In this document: positions 1 to 10,436 of the stretch, piece after piece
Layout of the letters: the number at the start of each line of letters is the position of its first letter
Numbering within the stretch: the stretch's first letter is position 1
DNA from: Azolla caroliniana
Taxonomy: Eukaryota > Polypodiophyta
Direction of reading: 5' to 3'
Assembly: GCA_043228905.1 (NCBI GenBank)
Contig: JBHGNT010000001.1
Coordinates: 23,560,001-23,624,000, forward strand
Length of the DNA stretch: 64,000 nucleotides
Program-made: the position numbers and the translations under genes
The notes under the pieces: generated by a model
What the model was told of the DNA's origin: nothing
The model's input: only the letters and a program-made list of their open reading frames with translations
Database searches by the model: none

Positions 1-69
1 GCACTTGTTTTTAATAGCATGACAAAGGTCGGATGTTGAGGATTTTACCCCCAATTGTCTACAAAAGAC

Positions 70-520
70 TTCTCTCTATTTCATGTCATGCACTAAGTGA
101 AATAGTATCGCCCCATGCCTCCACTCAATAAAGCAACACTTAAGACCACCATAACATTGAATAACATCAATCTCACTTCACATCCTTGAGTATCACTTTG
201 GTTGCATTGATTCTCAAACATATAACTATTCCAACCCACTTGAGGTCTAGATTCAAAGCATACATTCCACTTATCTGTCTATGGGACATCATACCAAGAT
301 ATTTGAAGCTTTACGATTGTATTGGTTCTCCCTTGTATGTTAAAGTGGGATAGAGTCTTGGTTCTAATGCCTTTATTGCCATCATTTTTGTTTTGTCCAC
401 ATTAACAATTAGCCCGCTGATGTGATAGAATGTTTCAAGTACACCAAGTATTGCATATCATCCAAAGTATATGACAATAAAATAACATCATCAAAATATA
501 GGAGTAAAAAAAATAGGCTG
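70..520 (-). mobile_element. LINE reverse-transcriptase remnant (LINE-C)
   Basis: Conceptual translation of the minus strand shows decayed non-LTR reverse transcriptase. A YFDD box with following VILLS lies at about 478-500. After a frameshift come the motifs SGLIVNVDKTKMM (about 370-420), TYKGEPIQ and FKYLG (about 290-340), in the order seen in the palm and thumb of plant LINEs. At least one frameshift and one stop (just before the FKYLG block) break it. No endonuclease, poly(A) or target duplication is visible. It lies leftward of helicase exon 2, so probably in intron 2. The assignment rests on motif order only. Confidence 0.68.
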
Positions 521-544
521 CTACATGAGTTTTGGGCCATCCAA

Positions 545-1283
545 CCTTTCTTCTTTTGCGGCCTTGTTAATTACTCTTTCGAGTTTATTGATGCATATCA
601 AACATATGAAGACATAATAATCTCTATAGGTATCATATAATAGAACTTGTAAACAAAACATCGCTTTCACATATCAATATAAAAGTGATGGTGATAATAG
701 CAAACTTCTAGGCAGGACTACACCTTGATAAATTAACAATATAAAAAGTTTAACCTATTTACTTTAATTCAAGCTTTGTTAGGTAAAATCATTAAAAAGA
801 GGAAAAACTCTACCCCCACGTTTTTCTTTATTTCAACAAATGCCACTTAAGTTTTTGTGTTTTCCCCAAATACCCTTGATCAACTCTGAAAGAGGAATTA
901 TATGGTTGATTAGACACTTTTTCTCTGTTTTATGCGCTATTTGAGCAATTATGTATATGGTTAATTCATCACCTTTATCTCTCTTTTGGGATTTATCTAA
1001 GGTCATTTGGGGAGAAACAATCTGGATATTTCAGGGTTTTCCCCTTTAAAATAATCAAGCTTTGTTAGTTAAAATCATAAAAATAATTAAACTTCGTTTG
1101 TTTAGAGGTTATATCATAAAAATATTTAAATTCTGTTAATTAAATCATAAAAAGTGAAAAACTTAAAGCTATTCTATTTAAATTATAAAAGGGCTTCCTT
1201 CATTTATAATTATAATAAATATTAAACTTTGTTAGTCTAGATTCATAAAGTATATAAAACAAGCAACAAAACTTAGTACTTAC
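545..1283 (-). other. Intron 2 (part) of the helicase gene; nothing else recognised
   Basis: AT-rich sequence with repeated short phrases around 'aaatcataaaaa'. It starts with the canonical splice donor GTAAGT at 1283-1278 (minus). I see no coding similarity, RNA gene or mobile element. The next helicase exon is not found in 1-1283. Confidence 0.5.
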
Positions 1284-1811
1284 TTGAGGAATCTGAGTGG
1301 TTTTACCACTTCCGGTTTCTCCCATGATAATGGTGGTGGCATGGTTTTCCACCAAGTAAAGAAGAGACGAACGATGCTTGTAAGCAGGAAGGCGTTGTCT
1401 CTGCTTCTCCATAGCCATATAACCAGAGGAGCTGAAGGAAAAAAGGAAAGAGGAAAAGCAAAAACATTTTCAAATACTGTGGGTGTTTTGGATATAATAT
1501 AACCTGAAAAAAGAAATAGGGATGTGTGTGTGCACGTATGCACGCGTGTATACGTATATGTATATGTACGTAAACTGTATTATTTTACACATTATCCCTG
1601 TACTTGAAAGGTATGCATGTATGCATAAACCTACAGATATATACAAACATACATGTAAAAGTACTTGCATATACAACATGTATACATAAACAAGACGAAA
1701 GGAGGTAGGTACTTACTAGTTTGAGGAGGGAGTGAAGAACGAAAATACATCGTCTTCATCTGTTAATAGCGGGGCAGGCTTCTCTGAGCCTGGTTTCCAG
1801 AACTGCGCCAT
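1284..1811 (-). CDS. DEAH-box RNA helicase, DHX35-like, exons 1 and 2 (5' end only)
   Basis: Exon 1 runs 1811-1717: ATG at 1811-1809, 31 codons plus two bases, then donor GTAAGT at 1716-1711. Exon 2 runs 1431-1284: acceptor AG at 1433-1432, then donor GTAAGT at 1283. Splicing joins the split codon TA|C (Tyr) and keeps the frame open. The N-terminus begins MAQFWKPGSEKP. Exon 2 reads EKQRQRLPAYKHRSSLLYLV and then the Walker A motif GETGSGKTTQIPQ. This arrangement is characteristic of plant DHX35-type DEAH helicases, which are linked to spliceosomal RNA remodelling (family knowledge). The remaining roughly 600 residues should lie left of the window or far into the long intron 2, which holds LINE debris. 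No promoter motif is obvious. A CTT microsatellite and a MULE lie just upstream. Intactness cannot be judged. Confidence 0.85.
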
Positions 1812-1866
1812 AGCCAAAGAAACAGAACAAACGCAGCTTGAACAATTGGCTCGAAGAAGAATTCAG

Positions 1867-1867
<1 letters not shown>

Positions 1868-1897
<30 letters not shown>

Positions 1898-1900
1898 CTT
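1868..1900. repeat. (CTT)11 microsatellite
   Basis: Eleven uninterrupted CTT units, 57 bp upstream of the helicase ATG and therefore probably in its 5' UTR or core promoter. On the coding strand it reads as GAA repeats. Confidence 0.95.
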
Positions 1901-2234
1901 TCGGACTGTTCTTCTTTTTTTAGTTAAAAAAAAACCTTCCAAACAATAACCTTTATTAAAAATACTCTTTTAAGTGTGTAAACTCTAAACTCTAGGTTTG
2001 ATTTTAATGTTTTAACTTTTTAAGTTAAAACTAAATTTTTTACTAACCTTTTTTTGACAAACAAATAACCTTTTTTCGAAACAAAAAACCTTTTCCCTGC
2101 ACTTATTTGTAAAAACATTAATACAATATTTATTTTATGTATTTCATTATCTTTGTGAGGTAGTTATGTTAATTTGTGTATTTTTATGTACCTTTTATAG
2201 TAACGACATGTATAACAATGTAACATTATACATA

Positions 2235-2272
2235 GGAATGCACTATTTGCCCCCCCCAAATAGCGCCCCCTC
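2235..2272 (+). repeat. MULE left terminal inverted repeat
   Basis: Inverted counterpart of 4189-4225, with a few mismatches in the outer 37 bp. Preceded by TSD TATACATA (2227-2234). Confidence 0.88.
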
Positions 2273-2423
2273 CCCCAAATAAAGATACTCGCAAAAGACA
2301 AACAGGGACTCGTCTAATGGATTGCCCATTCTTCGTTAGAGCAAACTTCTCGAAGAAAATGGGATAGTGGACTATTAAAAAGGCTGCTATTACGCACAAC
2401 CATCCTATCTCGGTGGTATATCA

Positions 2424-3794
2424 ATGGCTCATAGACTAACTGAAACAGAAAAAGCCATTGTTCGAGACATGGCAAATGTTGGAACTAGTGCGGCTTCAAC
2501 TCTGGTCTACTTGAGAGAAAAAACCGGAAATCAATGGACCACCAGGAAAGAAATCTACAACGAAAAAGTGGTTGCAAGAGCCGAGTTTCTTGACGAGCGC
2601 TTGCCAATTCAAGCGTTGTACGATGAGATCTCCACTGGCGACTTTATCTTCAATGTCAAGGTGAACTCGAACAGCTCAATCAATGGCCTTTTCTTTTGTC
2701 ATCAGAAGTCGGCAGATCTTGCCAGATGGTTCAATGTGGTATTTGTCATGGACTGCACCTTCAAAACGAATAGATTTGGCATGTCGTTGCTCAACATCGT
2801 TGGAATTACGGCCACAAATAGCACGTTCAATGTTGGATTTGCGTTCATATGCAACGAGACGGAACCCATGTATGTTTGGGCATTACAATTATTTGAATTT
2901 GTGACAAAGCCATCAGTAGTTGTAACTGATCGAGAACTTGCCTTGATGACTGCAATTGCTATCGTGTTCCCTTCTACAAAGAATTTGTTTTGCATCTGGC
3001 ATGTCAACAAAAACGTTCTGGCCTATGCAACGATGAAGTTTGCAAGCACCGACGACACAAACGCCTATATGGACGACTGGAACCGGCTTCTATACTCTTC
3101 CAACAAGCTAGATTTTGAGGCTAACTGGGCCACGTTTCAAACGAAATGGCGACCAAGTCATGATGCGCTGGTGTTGTATGTATACGAGACTTGGTTGATT
3201 CACAAAGACAAGATTGTACGTTATTGGACTAGTCGCTTCCCCCACTTTGGAATGACCAGCACCTCTCGTAGTGAAGGCAACCATTATGTCGTCAAGAGGG
3301 TTTTAGGCATTGTAAATAACGATTTGCTCACTGTATTCAAGAAAATTTGTTTACTACTGGACACACAGCTGACAGAATTGAACACCAAAATGGAGTCTGA
3401 CAAGTCTACACAGGCACATCAACATGCACTCGAGTTCATGAGGCCGCTAGTAAAGAAGATATCCAAACACACATTAGACAAGTTACTAGAGCAGTATAAG
3501 AAAGTTATTGACAACGATTATGATGATGAATGTACGGGGTTGTTTCGATCAAGTTTTGATGTTCCATGTTGTCATGACATTTTGAGATGCATCCAAAGAA
3601 ATGAAAGATTCCATATTGAAGATATTCACCGTCAATGGCACTTAATTGCGTGTTCAGTGGTTCAACCCACCGTTATAGCTGAGCCATGTTTGTCTCCCAG
3701 AAAGCGTTTGATGAGGAACATCGGGCAAAGATTGTATGAAACTGACGATGGCCAGGTTGTTGTTCTCATGACACGATTGGATGAAGCAAGTTAG
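2424..3794 (+). CDS. MULE/FAR1-like transposase core (456 aa, ends broken)
   Basis: Cut-and-paste transposase of the MULE family. Likely DDE residues are D110 (VMDCTFKTN), D169 (VVTDRELA) and E284 (STSRSEGNH). The family's C/WH signature, FCIWHV, is at residues 189-194. The N-terminal WRKY-GCM/FAR1-type DNA-binding half is found upstream but in another frame (about 2323-2420: FFVRANFSKK, a TAG, then AAITHNHP). The ATG at 2424 is therefore probably an internal Met exposed by a frameshift. Downstream the same frame continues after a single TAG (3792-3794) into the zinc-knuckle tail. The catalytic core has no stop over 456 residues. Intact function is unlikely, but the core could have decayed only recently. 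Confidence 0.85.
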   Translation: MAHRLTETEKAIVRDMANVGTSAASTLVYLREKTGNQWTTRKEIYNEKVVARAEFLDERLPIQALYDEISTGDFIFNVKVNSNSSINGLFFCHQKSADLARWFNVVFVMDCTFKTNRFGMSLLNIVGITATNSTFNVGFAFICNETEPMYVWALQLFEFVTKPSVVVTDRELALMTAIAIVFPSTKNLFCIWHVNKNVLAYATMKFASTDDTNAYMDDWNRLLYSSNKLDFEANWATFQTKWRPSHDALVLYVYETWLIHKDKIVRYWTSRFPHFGMTSTSRSEGNHYVVKRVLGIVNNDLLTVFKKICLLLDTQLTELNTKMESDKSTQAHQHALEFMRPLVKKISKHTLDKLLEQYKKVIDNDYDDECTGLFRSSFDVPCCHDILRCIQRNERFHIEDIHRQWHLIACSVVQPTVIAEPCLSPRKRLMRNIGQRLYETDDGQVVVLMTRLDEAS

Positions 3795-3821
3795 GTACCA
3801 CTGCAGTCTCTCTCCAATCCA

Positions 3822-4004
3822 GTGGTGGTGACTAGGAAGCGAGGTCGCCCTGCAAGGTCAAAGAACAAAAAGGCCAACCAAAGGGAGAAGTCACTATTTG
3901 AGTACTCTACCGGTCGCAAATGTTCCAAATGTGGTCAAGCTGGTCACAACACACGCACTTGCGATATGCATTTGCCCCCCCATTTTGGCTATTTGCCCCC
4001 GTAG
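3822..4004 (+). pseudogene. C-terminal zinc-knuckle tail of the MULE transposase
   Basis: Same reading frame as the transposase, separated from it by one TAG. It contains a basic stretch KRGRPARSKNKK (AT-hook-like GRP core) and a CCHC knuckle CSKCGQAGHNTRTC, the usual C-terminus of MULE transposases. The last codons are made of an internal copy of the terminal motif (ATTTGCCCCC twice, about 3969-4003), so the reading frame runs into element-terminus-like DNA. Confidence 0.75.
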
Positions 4005-4152
4005 TACCAAGAAAGTTATTGACAACGATTCCTTTTTATGTAATAGTTGATAAACCTTTTTATGAGGTTGTAAAGTGTAATAGTTGATACATATCACAAA
4101 AAAAATTTGGCTGAGGTGAGAACTATCACAATTTTATTTTTTATTTTTATTT

Positions 4153-4225
4153 GGGGGGGGGGGGGGGGGGGGGGGGGTTAGCCAAAACGAGGGGGCGGAT
4201 TTAGGGGGGGCAAATAGCGCATTCC
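4153..4225 (-). repeat. MULE right terminal inverted repeat with a 25-base G-run
   Basis: The terminal repeat occupies 4189-4225. Just inside it lies an uninterrupted run of 25 G (4153-4177) followed by a second GGGGGCGG block. The TSD TATACATA follows at 4226-4233. The G-run may be a replication-slippage product of the C-rich subterminal sequence and could form quadruplex DNA. Confidence 0.88.
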
Positions 4226-4339
4226 TATACATATAGATCTTTTCATTTTCTAAATTTATATGTATGTCAAATGACATGTTAGTTTTTGCAATCTTATGTC
4301 GTATGACATACGTCTTTGAAAAATGCCCGTCAAAAAACT

Positions 4340-4632
4340 TTGATACTAACCCTTCCAGTTTAGGTCGTGTTGGCGTTGAACAGAATTGGTTGTAGATTGT
4401 ACAAGATGTCTCTATTTATAGGGTCTTAAGGAGTATTCCTAGAGTTTCTAAAAAGTTCCAGAGTACTTTAGATTGTTCTTGAATTTTGTAGATTATTCCG
4501 AAGAGTTCTAGAATCTAGTGAAATATTAAATGAAATATTTTATGTATTACAATATTTATTATAGTGGTAAAGTCTTAACGCATGTACCATAATGCCACGG
4601 GTTCAAATCTTACTCGAGGCTATATCATGACA
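4340..4632 (-). mobile_element. Solo LTR fragment related to the Gypsy-D LTR
   Basis: The right part of this segment resembles the right part of the Gypsy-D LTR (45890-46079): a TATA-like CTATTTATAG, a block around 'taggagtattcctagag', a 'gttccagag' block, an AT-rich stretch, a tRNA-like A/B-box module (about 4560-4615) and the identical edge ATATCATGACA (4622-4632). The left boundary and any target duplication are unclear, so this is a fragment or a solo LTR. Confidence 0.55.
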
Positions 4633-5561
4633 CCTAATGGCCAAGTTGACACCATCCCTCTATTCCATAGTGGCCCTCCCCATGTAGCATGTTCCATGAT
4701 TGTTTTTCAAGACAGTGATAGTCTCGTGGAGGCCTTGTAATTAGGTAATGAGTGCAAGATGTTGGATGCAACTTTCGTAAGTGCGACCAAGTGTAAAGTG
4801 TTTCAGGCCCGTGCCCCCTTAATTTGATGAGGAATTGGTGCATGATCATGTTTAAGGCATTTTGCATGCACATTATCATGGTCATGGTTGTTTAATTGTT
4901 ACATATGGCACAATCGAGGCAACCAAGGGTACGAACAAAAATTTGTTATGGAATGATAGGAACAATGCCTTCACCTTTGAAACATGAGGACAAACACCAT
5001 GATCCTAAACACCCCAAAAAGACAATATTCCACATACCAATCTCCTGTGATGGAATCATCAAGTGTATCTTATATGTATGTAACTCTTCTAAGATCACAT
5101 ATGTACACATGGGATGGCATATGTACACATAGGTGAATCCTAAACAATGATGTAAACCATAGACGATATAATCCTGACATATAATTGAGGTCTCCAACCC
5201 CTACACACAAATAACCCATAATAGTGTGCATAATACACAACGAGGTATTGACCTCCTATGTATACAAAACAAACATCACATATCAAGTGTGTATATTATG
5301 AATTTTGAATAAAGTAATAGCATATGTAATACACAATGGAGGCATGAACCTCGCCATGTAGCAAGCCATAATACAAAGCACCTTTAATAAATAAAGCTAA
5401 TAAACCTATTTTTTACATTCTTGGCTAGTTTGTATTATGATGGACAAGCAAGGGAGTGGGTTATGGAAGTGGACAAAGTATGAAAACTATGTGATTGTGT
5501 AACTAAGGTTTATGCACGAAGAACTAGTAATCCTCTATGGATGATTTCTAAAGACATGGAG
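4633..5561 (-). mobile_element. Untranslated-leader remnant of a second Gypsy-A copy
   Basis: No coding capacity. Several blocks match the leader of Gypsy-A (10437-12125): 'cctaatgg(c/t)caag' at 4633 against 11128, and the repeated palindromic motif GAGGTATTGACCTC (5244, with degenerate copies near 5184 and 5333). It directly abuts the LTR at 5562, on the side where a minus-strand element has its leader. That LTR may therefore be shared by two tandem copies, the left one truncated at 4632. Confidence 0.5.
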
Positions 5562-6016
5562 TATTAGAGATCTTGGTACTAAAGTAAGCTTAAGATAAGG
5601 ATAAACTAATGATAGATAGAAAGGAGAAAGAGAAAGAAGGGTGTCGATCCACCCGACCACCCCCGAGCGAAGGGATCGAGACGGACTCGAGCCTCGATCG
5701 GCGTCCCATACCACCGTCGTGGCGTCGAGTCGTACCTGGTGTTGGTGCGCTCGCTACAAGAGTTGACCAACCACAAGAGCAGAGTCTCGATGTAGTCAAA
5801 AGATGATCAAATGAGGGTAGCTAGGCCTCTTATTTATAGCGATACCCAAGGCCCCCAGGCAAGTTCACACTTGACCTAATGGGTTGTCTCAATCCCGAGG
5901 ATTAAAAGTAATCCTCCCCTTCTTTACACTCTCATTTAACCCTCACACTTATCCACGTGTATAGAATACTACGGTAAATTCTCACCACGGGATATTAAAT
6001 GGTCATGCCCGTAACA
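5562..6016 (-). repeat. Gypsy-A 3' LTR
   Basis: Direct repeat of 12126-12538 plus 19811-19856. A TATA-like box (minus CTATAAATA) lies near 5830-5840. The polypurine tract is immediately adjacent at 6017-6030. The element's reading frame runs into the LTR and stops at 6003-6005. Confidence 0.92.
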
Positions 6017-9000
6017 TACTCCCCCTCTTTAAAACATTGCACTCTTGCAATGGAAAGTTAGGGAAGTTAGTTCTGAGAGTATTTTCGCGTTCCCATGTGG
6101 CATCTTTTATTGATTTATCCATCCATTTTATTTTAAATTCTCGGATTTCTTTAGTACGTATTTTTTTTGTTTTAACATCGAGAATTCTTTCTGGTACATG
6201 TGGTTTAGAAGATAATTCTTTAGAAGTAACCAGAGTTTCAGTTGTAACTGTATTGTCGCAAGAACCTAGAAGTTCTTTTAGATGACTCACATGAAAGACT
6301 GGATGAATTCCAACACCATTGGGAAGAGTGAGACGATAGGCTGATGACCCAATGCGTTTGAGAACTGTAAAAGGTCCACAAAACCGTGGGGCTAACTTAG
6401 CGCACTTACCCGTAGACGATGTCATAGAATTGTGAGGTACATGTAAAAATACCTTCTATTCAGGGTTGAATACACGAGGTTGCCTATGATGATCAGCATA
6501 AAAACGTGCTCTATCTTGAGCTGTTTTTATATTATCTCGTGCAATATGCAACATATCTTGCATATCCCAAAGAAAGTTTTGCGTACTTCGCAACTCATCA
6601 TGATGTATATTAACATCAATCGGGGCTCGTGGCTGAAAACCATACATCAACATAAAAGGACTATATCCTGTCGACGTATGCTTGGAACTATTATAAGCAA
6701 ACTCCAAATTTGGGAGATAACGTTCCCATTTTGTTGGTTTTGCACCAACGTATGCTCGAAGCATGTCCTCAATAATTTGATTTACTCGTTTTGTCTGTCC
6801 ATCGGATTGAGGATGATCCGTGGAGCTCATGCTCAACGTAGTTTCTAACTTCTTAAAGACTTGCGTCCAGAAGTCACTAGTAAACTTTGGATCTCGATCA
6901 CTCACAATATCCATCGGTAACCCATAAAAACGAAATAATTCGTCAACGAATTGGTAAGCCAATTCAGGAGCTGTTACCGTCGTTTTAGTAGCAATAAATC
7001 TGGCCATTTTAGTTAGTCGATCAACGACAACCCAGATGGCATCATCACCTTTTTGGGTGCGAGGAAGGCTAACAATAAAATCCATGGATATACTTTCCCA
7101 CTTATTATTGGGAATGTCCAAGGGATGTAAAAGTCCTGCAGCTTTAAGTCGCTCGACTTTGTTAACCTGACACTGGTGACATTTAGTCACATAGTTATGT
7201 ATGTCAGGACACATCTTAGGCCAATAAAAATGAGTGGAGATGAGAACGAGTGTACGATGTATTCCAGGGTGCCCTGTTGAGGGTGCATCATGGCATTAAA
7301 AAAGAATCCTCTGTTTGACCTCGGGTAAATCTGGAACACAAACCTTCCCATTATGGTAGAGCAAACCGTTAGCAATGTGGAAGTATTCCTTCGAGGATGT
7401 GATGGTGTCTGTTCCAGACTCAACTCTTGCCCAGTATTTTGCAAAATAACTGTCATCAGGATACTTTCCTCGAAGGTGATCATAAAGATCTAATGTTATT
7501 TCAGTGAAGCTAGTCATGTTAACGTCACGGATGCGACTTAGTGCATCAGCGACAATGTTCATGGAACCTTTACGATATCGTATGGAGAAATCAAAGTCCT
7601 GGATGAGATCAGCCCATCGTACCTTACGACCTTTCAGGTCTTGTTGGTCACAAAAATATTTCAAGGACTCGTGGTCCGTAGTTACCACAAAGTGATTCCC
7701 ATAAAGATAATGGCGCCATGTTTTGAGCGCATGTATAACTGCAAATAATTCCTTTTCTTGAACGGTATACCGACATTGAGCAGAATCAAGTTTCTTACTC
7801 TCGAATGCTATTGGTTTACCATCTTGATACAAGACAACACCTATAGCATAATCGCTTGCATCGGTTTGAACCTCAAAAGGTTTTGAAGGATTAGGTAAAA
7901 GAAGTGAAGGAGCCTTGCAAACCAGGTCCTTGAGTTCGTTAAAGGCGAGGTCTAGTGTAGCATTCCACACAATAGGTTTTGTAGACTTACGTGTTTGACC
8001 TTTTAAAAGATCAGTAAACGACGTCGTCAATTGGGAGTAATTACGAAGAGATTTTCACAAAAACCCGACAAAACCAAGGAATGATCGAACTTCTCGAATA
8101 TTCCGAAGAGTGAGCCAAAGCTTGATTTTCTCGATGCGAGAAGGATCAATTTCAACTCCTCGTTCGGTTATGAGATGTCCAAGATAAGTAATTGATTTCT
8201 TGAAGAACTCACATTTTGAGATCTTCGCATAAAACTGTTTGTCACGCAATGTTTGTAAAACAAAGCGGGCATGTTTAACATGTTCTTTTAATGTACGACT
8301 ATAAACTAAAATATCATCCAAGAAAATAACGACAAATTTTCCAAGTTGTTCTCGGAAAATGTCATTCATTTCTTGTTGAAAAGTAGCCGGAGCATTGGTC
8401 AAACCAAAAGGCATAACCAAAAACTCGTAATGGCCATAGCGTGTACGAAATGCCGTTTTAGGAACATCGTCCTCACTTATTCGTATTTGATGGTAGCCAG
8501 TACGGAGATCAAGTTTCATAAAATACCGAGCTCCCTGGAGACAGTCAATTAGATCGTCAGCCCGGGGCAATGGATACGAATTTTTGATCGTCACTTTATT
8601 CAAGCGTCAGTAATTAATACACATACGCCATGTGCCCTCTTTCTTTTTAACCAAGAGAAATGGTGCACCCCATGGAGATTTACTATAACGTATATAACCC
8701 ATTCGTAAATAGTCCTTGAGTTGCTTAGATACCTCATCCTCTTCGGATCGACTTAAGCGATAAGGAGGTATACTTATTGGTGCAACACCAGGTACAATAT
8801 CTATACGATGGTCTATATTACATTTAGGAGGTAAGCCATCTAGTAGTTCACTCGGAAAAACATCACGAAAATCATTTAAGATTTCATCAAGTTGTTGTTG
8901 TTCAAAATATGTTAATTGAACCGAGACATTATCGATATTATAAACGTGAATGTCCGGATCAAGTACACAATAAAATAGAGTAGAACAAGACAAGTCGAAT

Positions 9001-10436
9001 ATTGATGGACACGAGGAAACAATCGAGAGGGATTGTTTTTTTACACATTGAATAAAATGAGTACAATCGTTCAATACAAATGTAATTGAATGATGAACCC
9101 ATTCAATAGATAAAGAAGAGTTTTTATTATAAAACCAGGGATAACCTAGTATTACATCGGTGGTACAAAGATTCATTACATGGAAGTCTACTTCCTCTAT
9201 ATAAGTATCAATAGAAATTCCTAATAAATGAATCGCCCCGTTGATGTATTGTACTCTTCCATCAGCCAAGTGCACCGTGTAGGTGTGATCACTTACGGTG
9301 GGTTGGATTCCCCATATCTGAACCAAACGATCATTCACAAAATTGTATGAGCTTCCCGAATCAAATAAAAATTGTACGAGAGATCCGTTGATATACCCGT
9401 TTGCACGTAGTAAATCATTGGGACCCAATACATAGTGAGGGAAAGAACATTGACAATTACTTAAATGATGTGTATAGACCTGAAGGACATTAGGAATCCG
9501 ACCTTTATGGTCTGCAGCTTTAGCTTTGTTGTCGTGCTCTTTCCGTTGGAGCTTTCGACATTGATCTTTTGTATGACCCTTCTTTTTGCAGAATACGCAA
9601 AAAGGATGTTGTCGCTTACAATCACGATCCAGGAATTCGTTGGGTGTCTTGCGTTTCCCAACAAATTGCGACTGCTTAGTCCCGGGCGCTTCGTTGGGTT
9701 TGTTGTGGTCCTTCTTCGAAGTGCGTTGATAGCGAAAAACTATTTCAACGGCCTCTTCGAAGGATTTTGGATCCTTATCGTGCACTATCCAGTGATAGTC
9801 CGAATTGGGGATGCCATTGACAAAACAAGCTATGAACCAATTGTCCCCTTCTAGACCCGATTTTTGGATTTGGGTTCTAGCATGGTGAACATAGTCTTCT
9901 AGCGAGGAAAATTTCCTGCTAGAGAGGTTCATTAAAGCTTGTGCTGCCTCGGTTCAAGAGGGAGGTTGCAGAAATTGGCCCTGAAAAACCGTGACAAAAT
10001 CTGTCCAGGTATCGGGCAATTTCCCCATAGTACGGAGCCCACGCCACCAGGCGGCGGCCTTACCCCCGAGTTCTCGGCCGACATATGCAATCTTCGTACT
10101 ATCTGGCGTGGGATAGAGCTCAAAATGAGACTCCCATCGTCCCAGCCATGTGCAGATTACTTCTTTGGTTCTTTCCTTTTTGTCTCCCGTAAATGGCTTA
10201 ACGACAAATGATGGTTCACCTTGTTGCTCATCAGGTCTATTAGTCTCACGTTGTAGACTAATGACACGTGCCTCGAGAGCACTTTGAGATTGCCGAAGTT
10301 CGGTCATCTGTTGAGCGGTGAAATTAAGGTATTGGGTTATTTGTGCCAAATACATCTCAGTGGACATTTGTCTAGGAGGATTTCGTTGAGTTCCTTCCGC
10401 TTGAGCGGATGACATCGGGTCGTTAATTTGAGCCAT
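6003..10436 (-). pseudogene. Gypsy-A gag-pol, one frame broken by five in-frame stops
   Basis: All parts share one reading frame. Order from 10436 leftward: gag with a coiled N-terminus; CCHC knuckle CVFCKKKGHTKDQC; protease with DSGS and VILGYPWF; reverse transcriptase with [13 protein letters not shown] and FLDD; RNase H with TDASDYAIG and ADALSR; integrase with a zinc-binding H/C pattern; and a C-terminal IKWMDKSIKDATWE segment resembling a degenerate chromodomain. Stops interrupt at 9954, 8607, 8055, 7296 and 6456. Three are TGA where CGA (Arg) is expected. The third integrase acidic residue is replaced: DGQTKRVNQ in place of the usual DGQTERVN. There are no frameshifts. The element is dead but only lightly decayed. 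Confidence 0.9.

Larger units (their letters stand above)
2235..4225 (+). mobile_element. MULE-type DNA transposon, 1991 bp, with perfect 8-bp TSD
   Basis: The ends are inverted repeats of about 37 bp (2235-2272 and 4189-4225). Both start GGAATGC(A/G)CTATTTG followed by a C-run. They are flanked by identical 8-bp target duplications TATACATA (2227-2234 and 4226-4233). Inside is a transposase of the MULE/FAR1 type and a zinc-knuckle segment. An 8-bp TSD plus this transposase fits Mutator-like elements. The insertion sits about 420 bp upstream of the DHX35-like start codon. It is probably inactive: the N-terminal DNA-binding part is frameshifted and the C-terminal part follows a stop. Confidence 0.9.
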
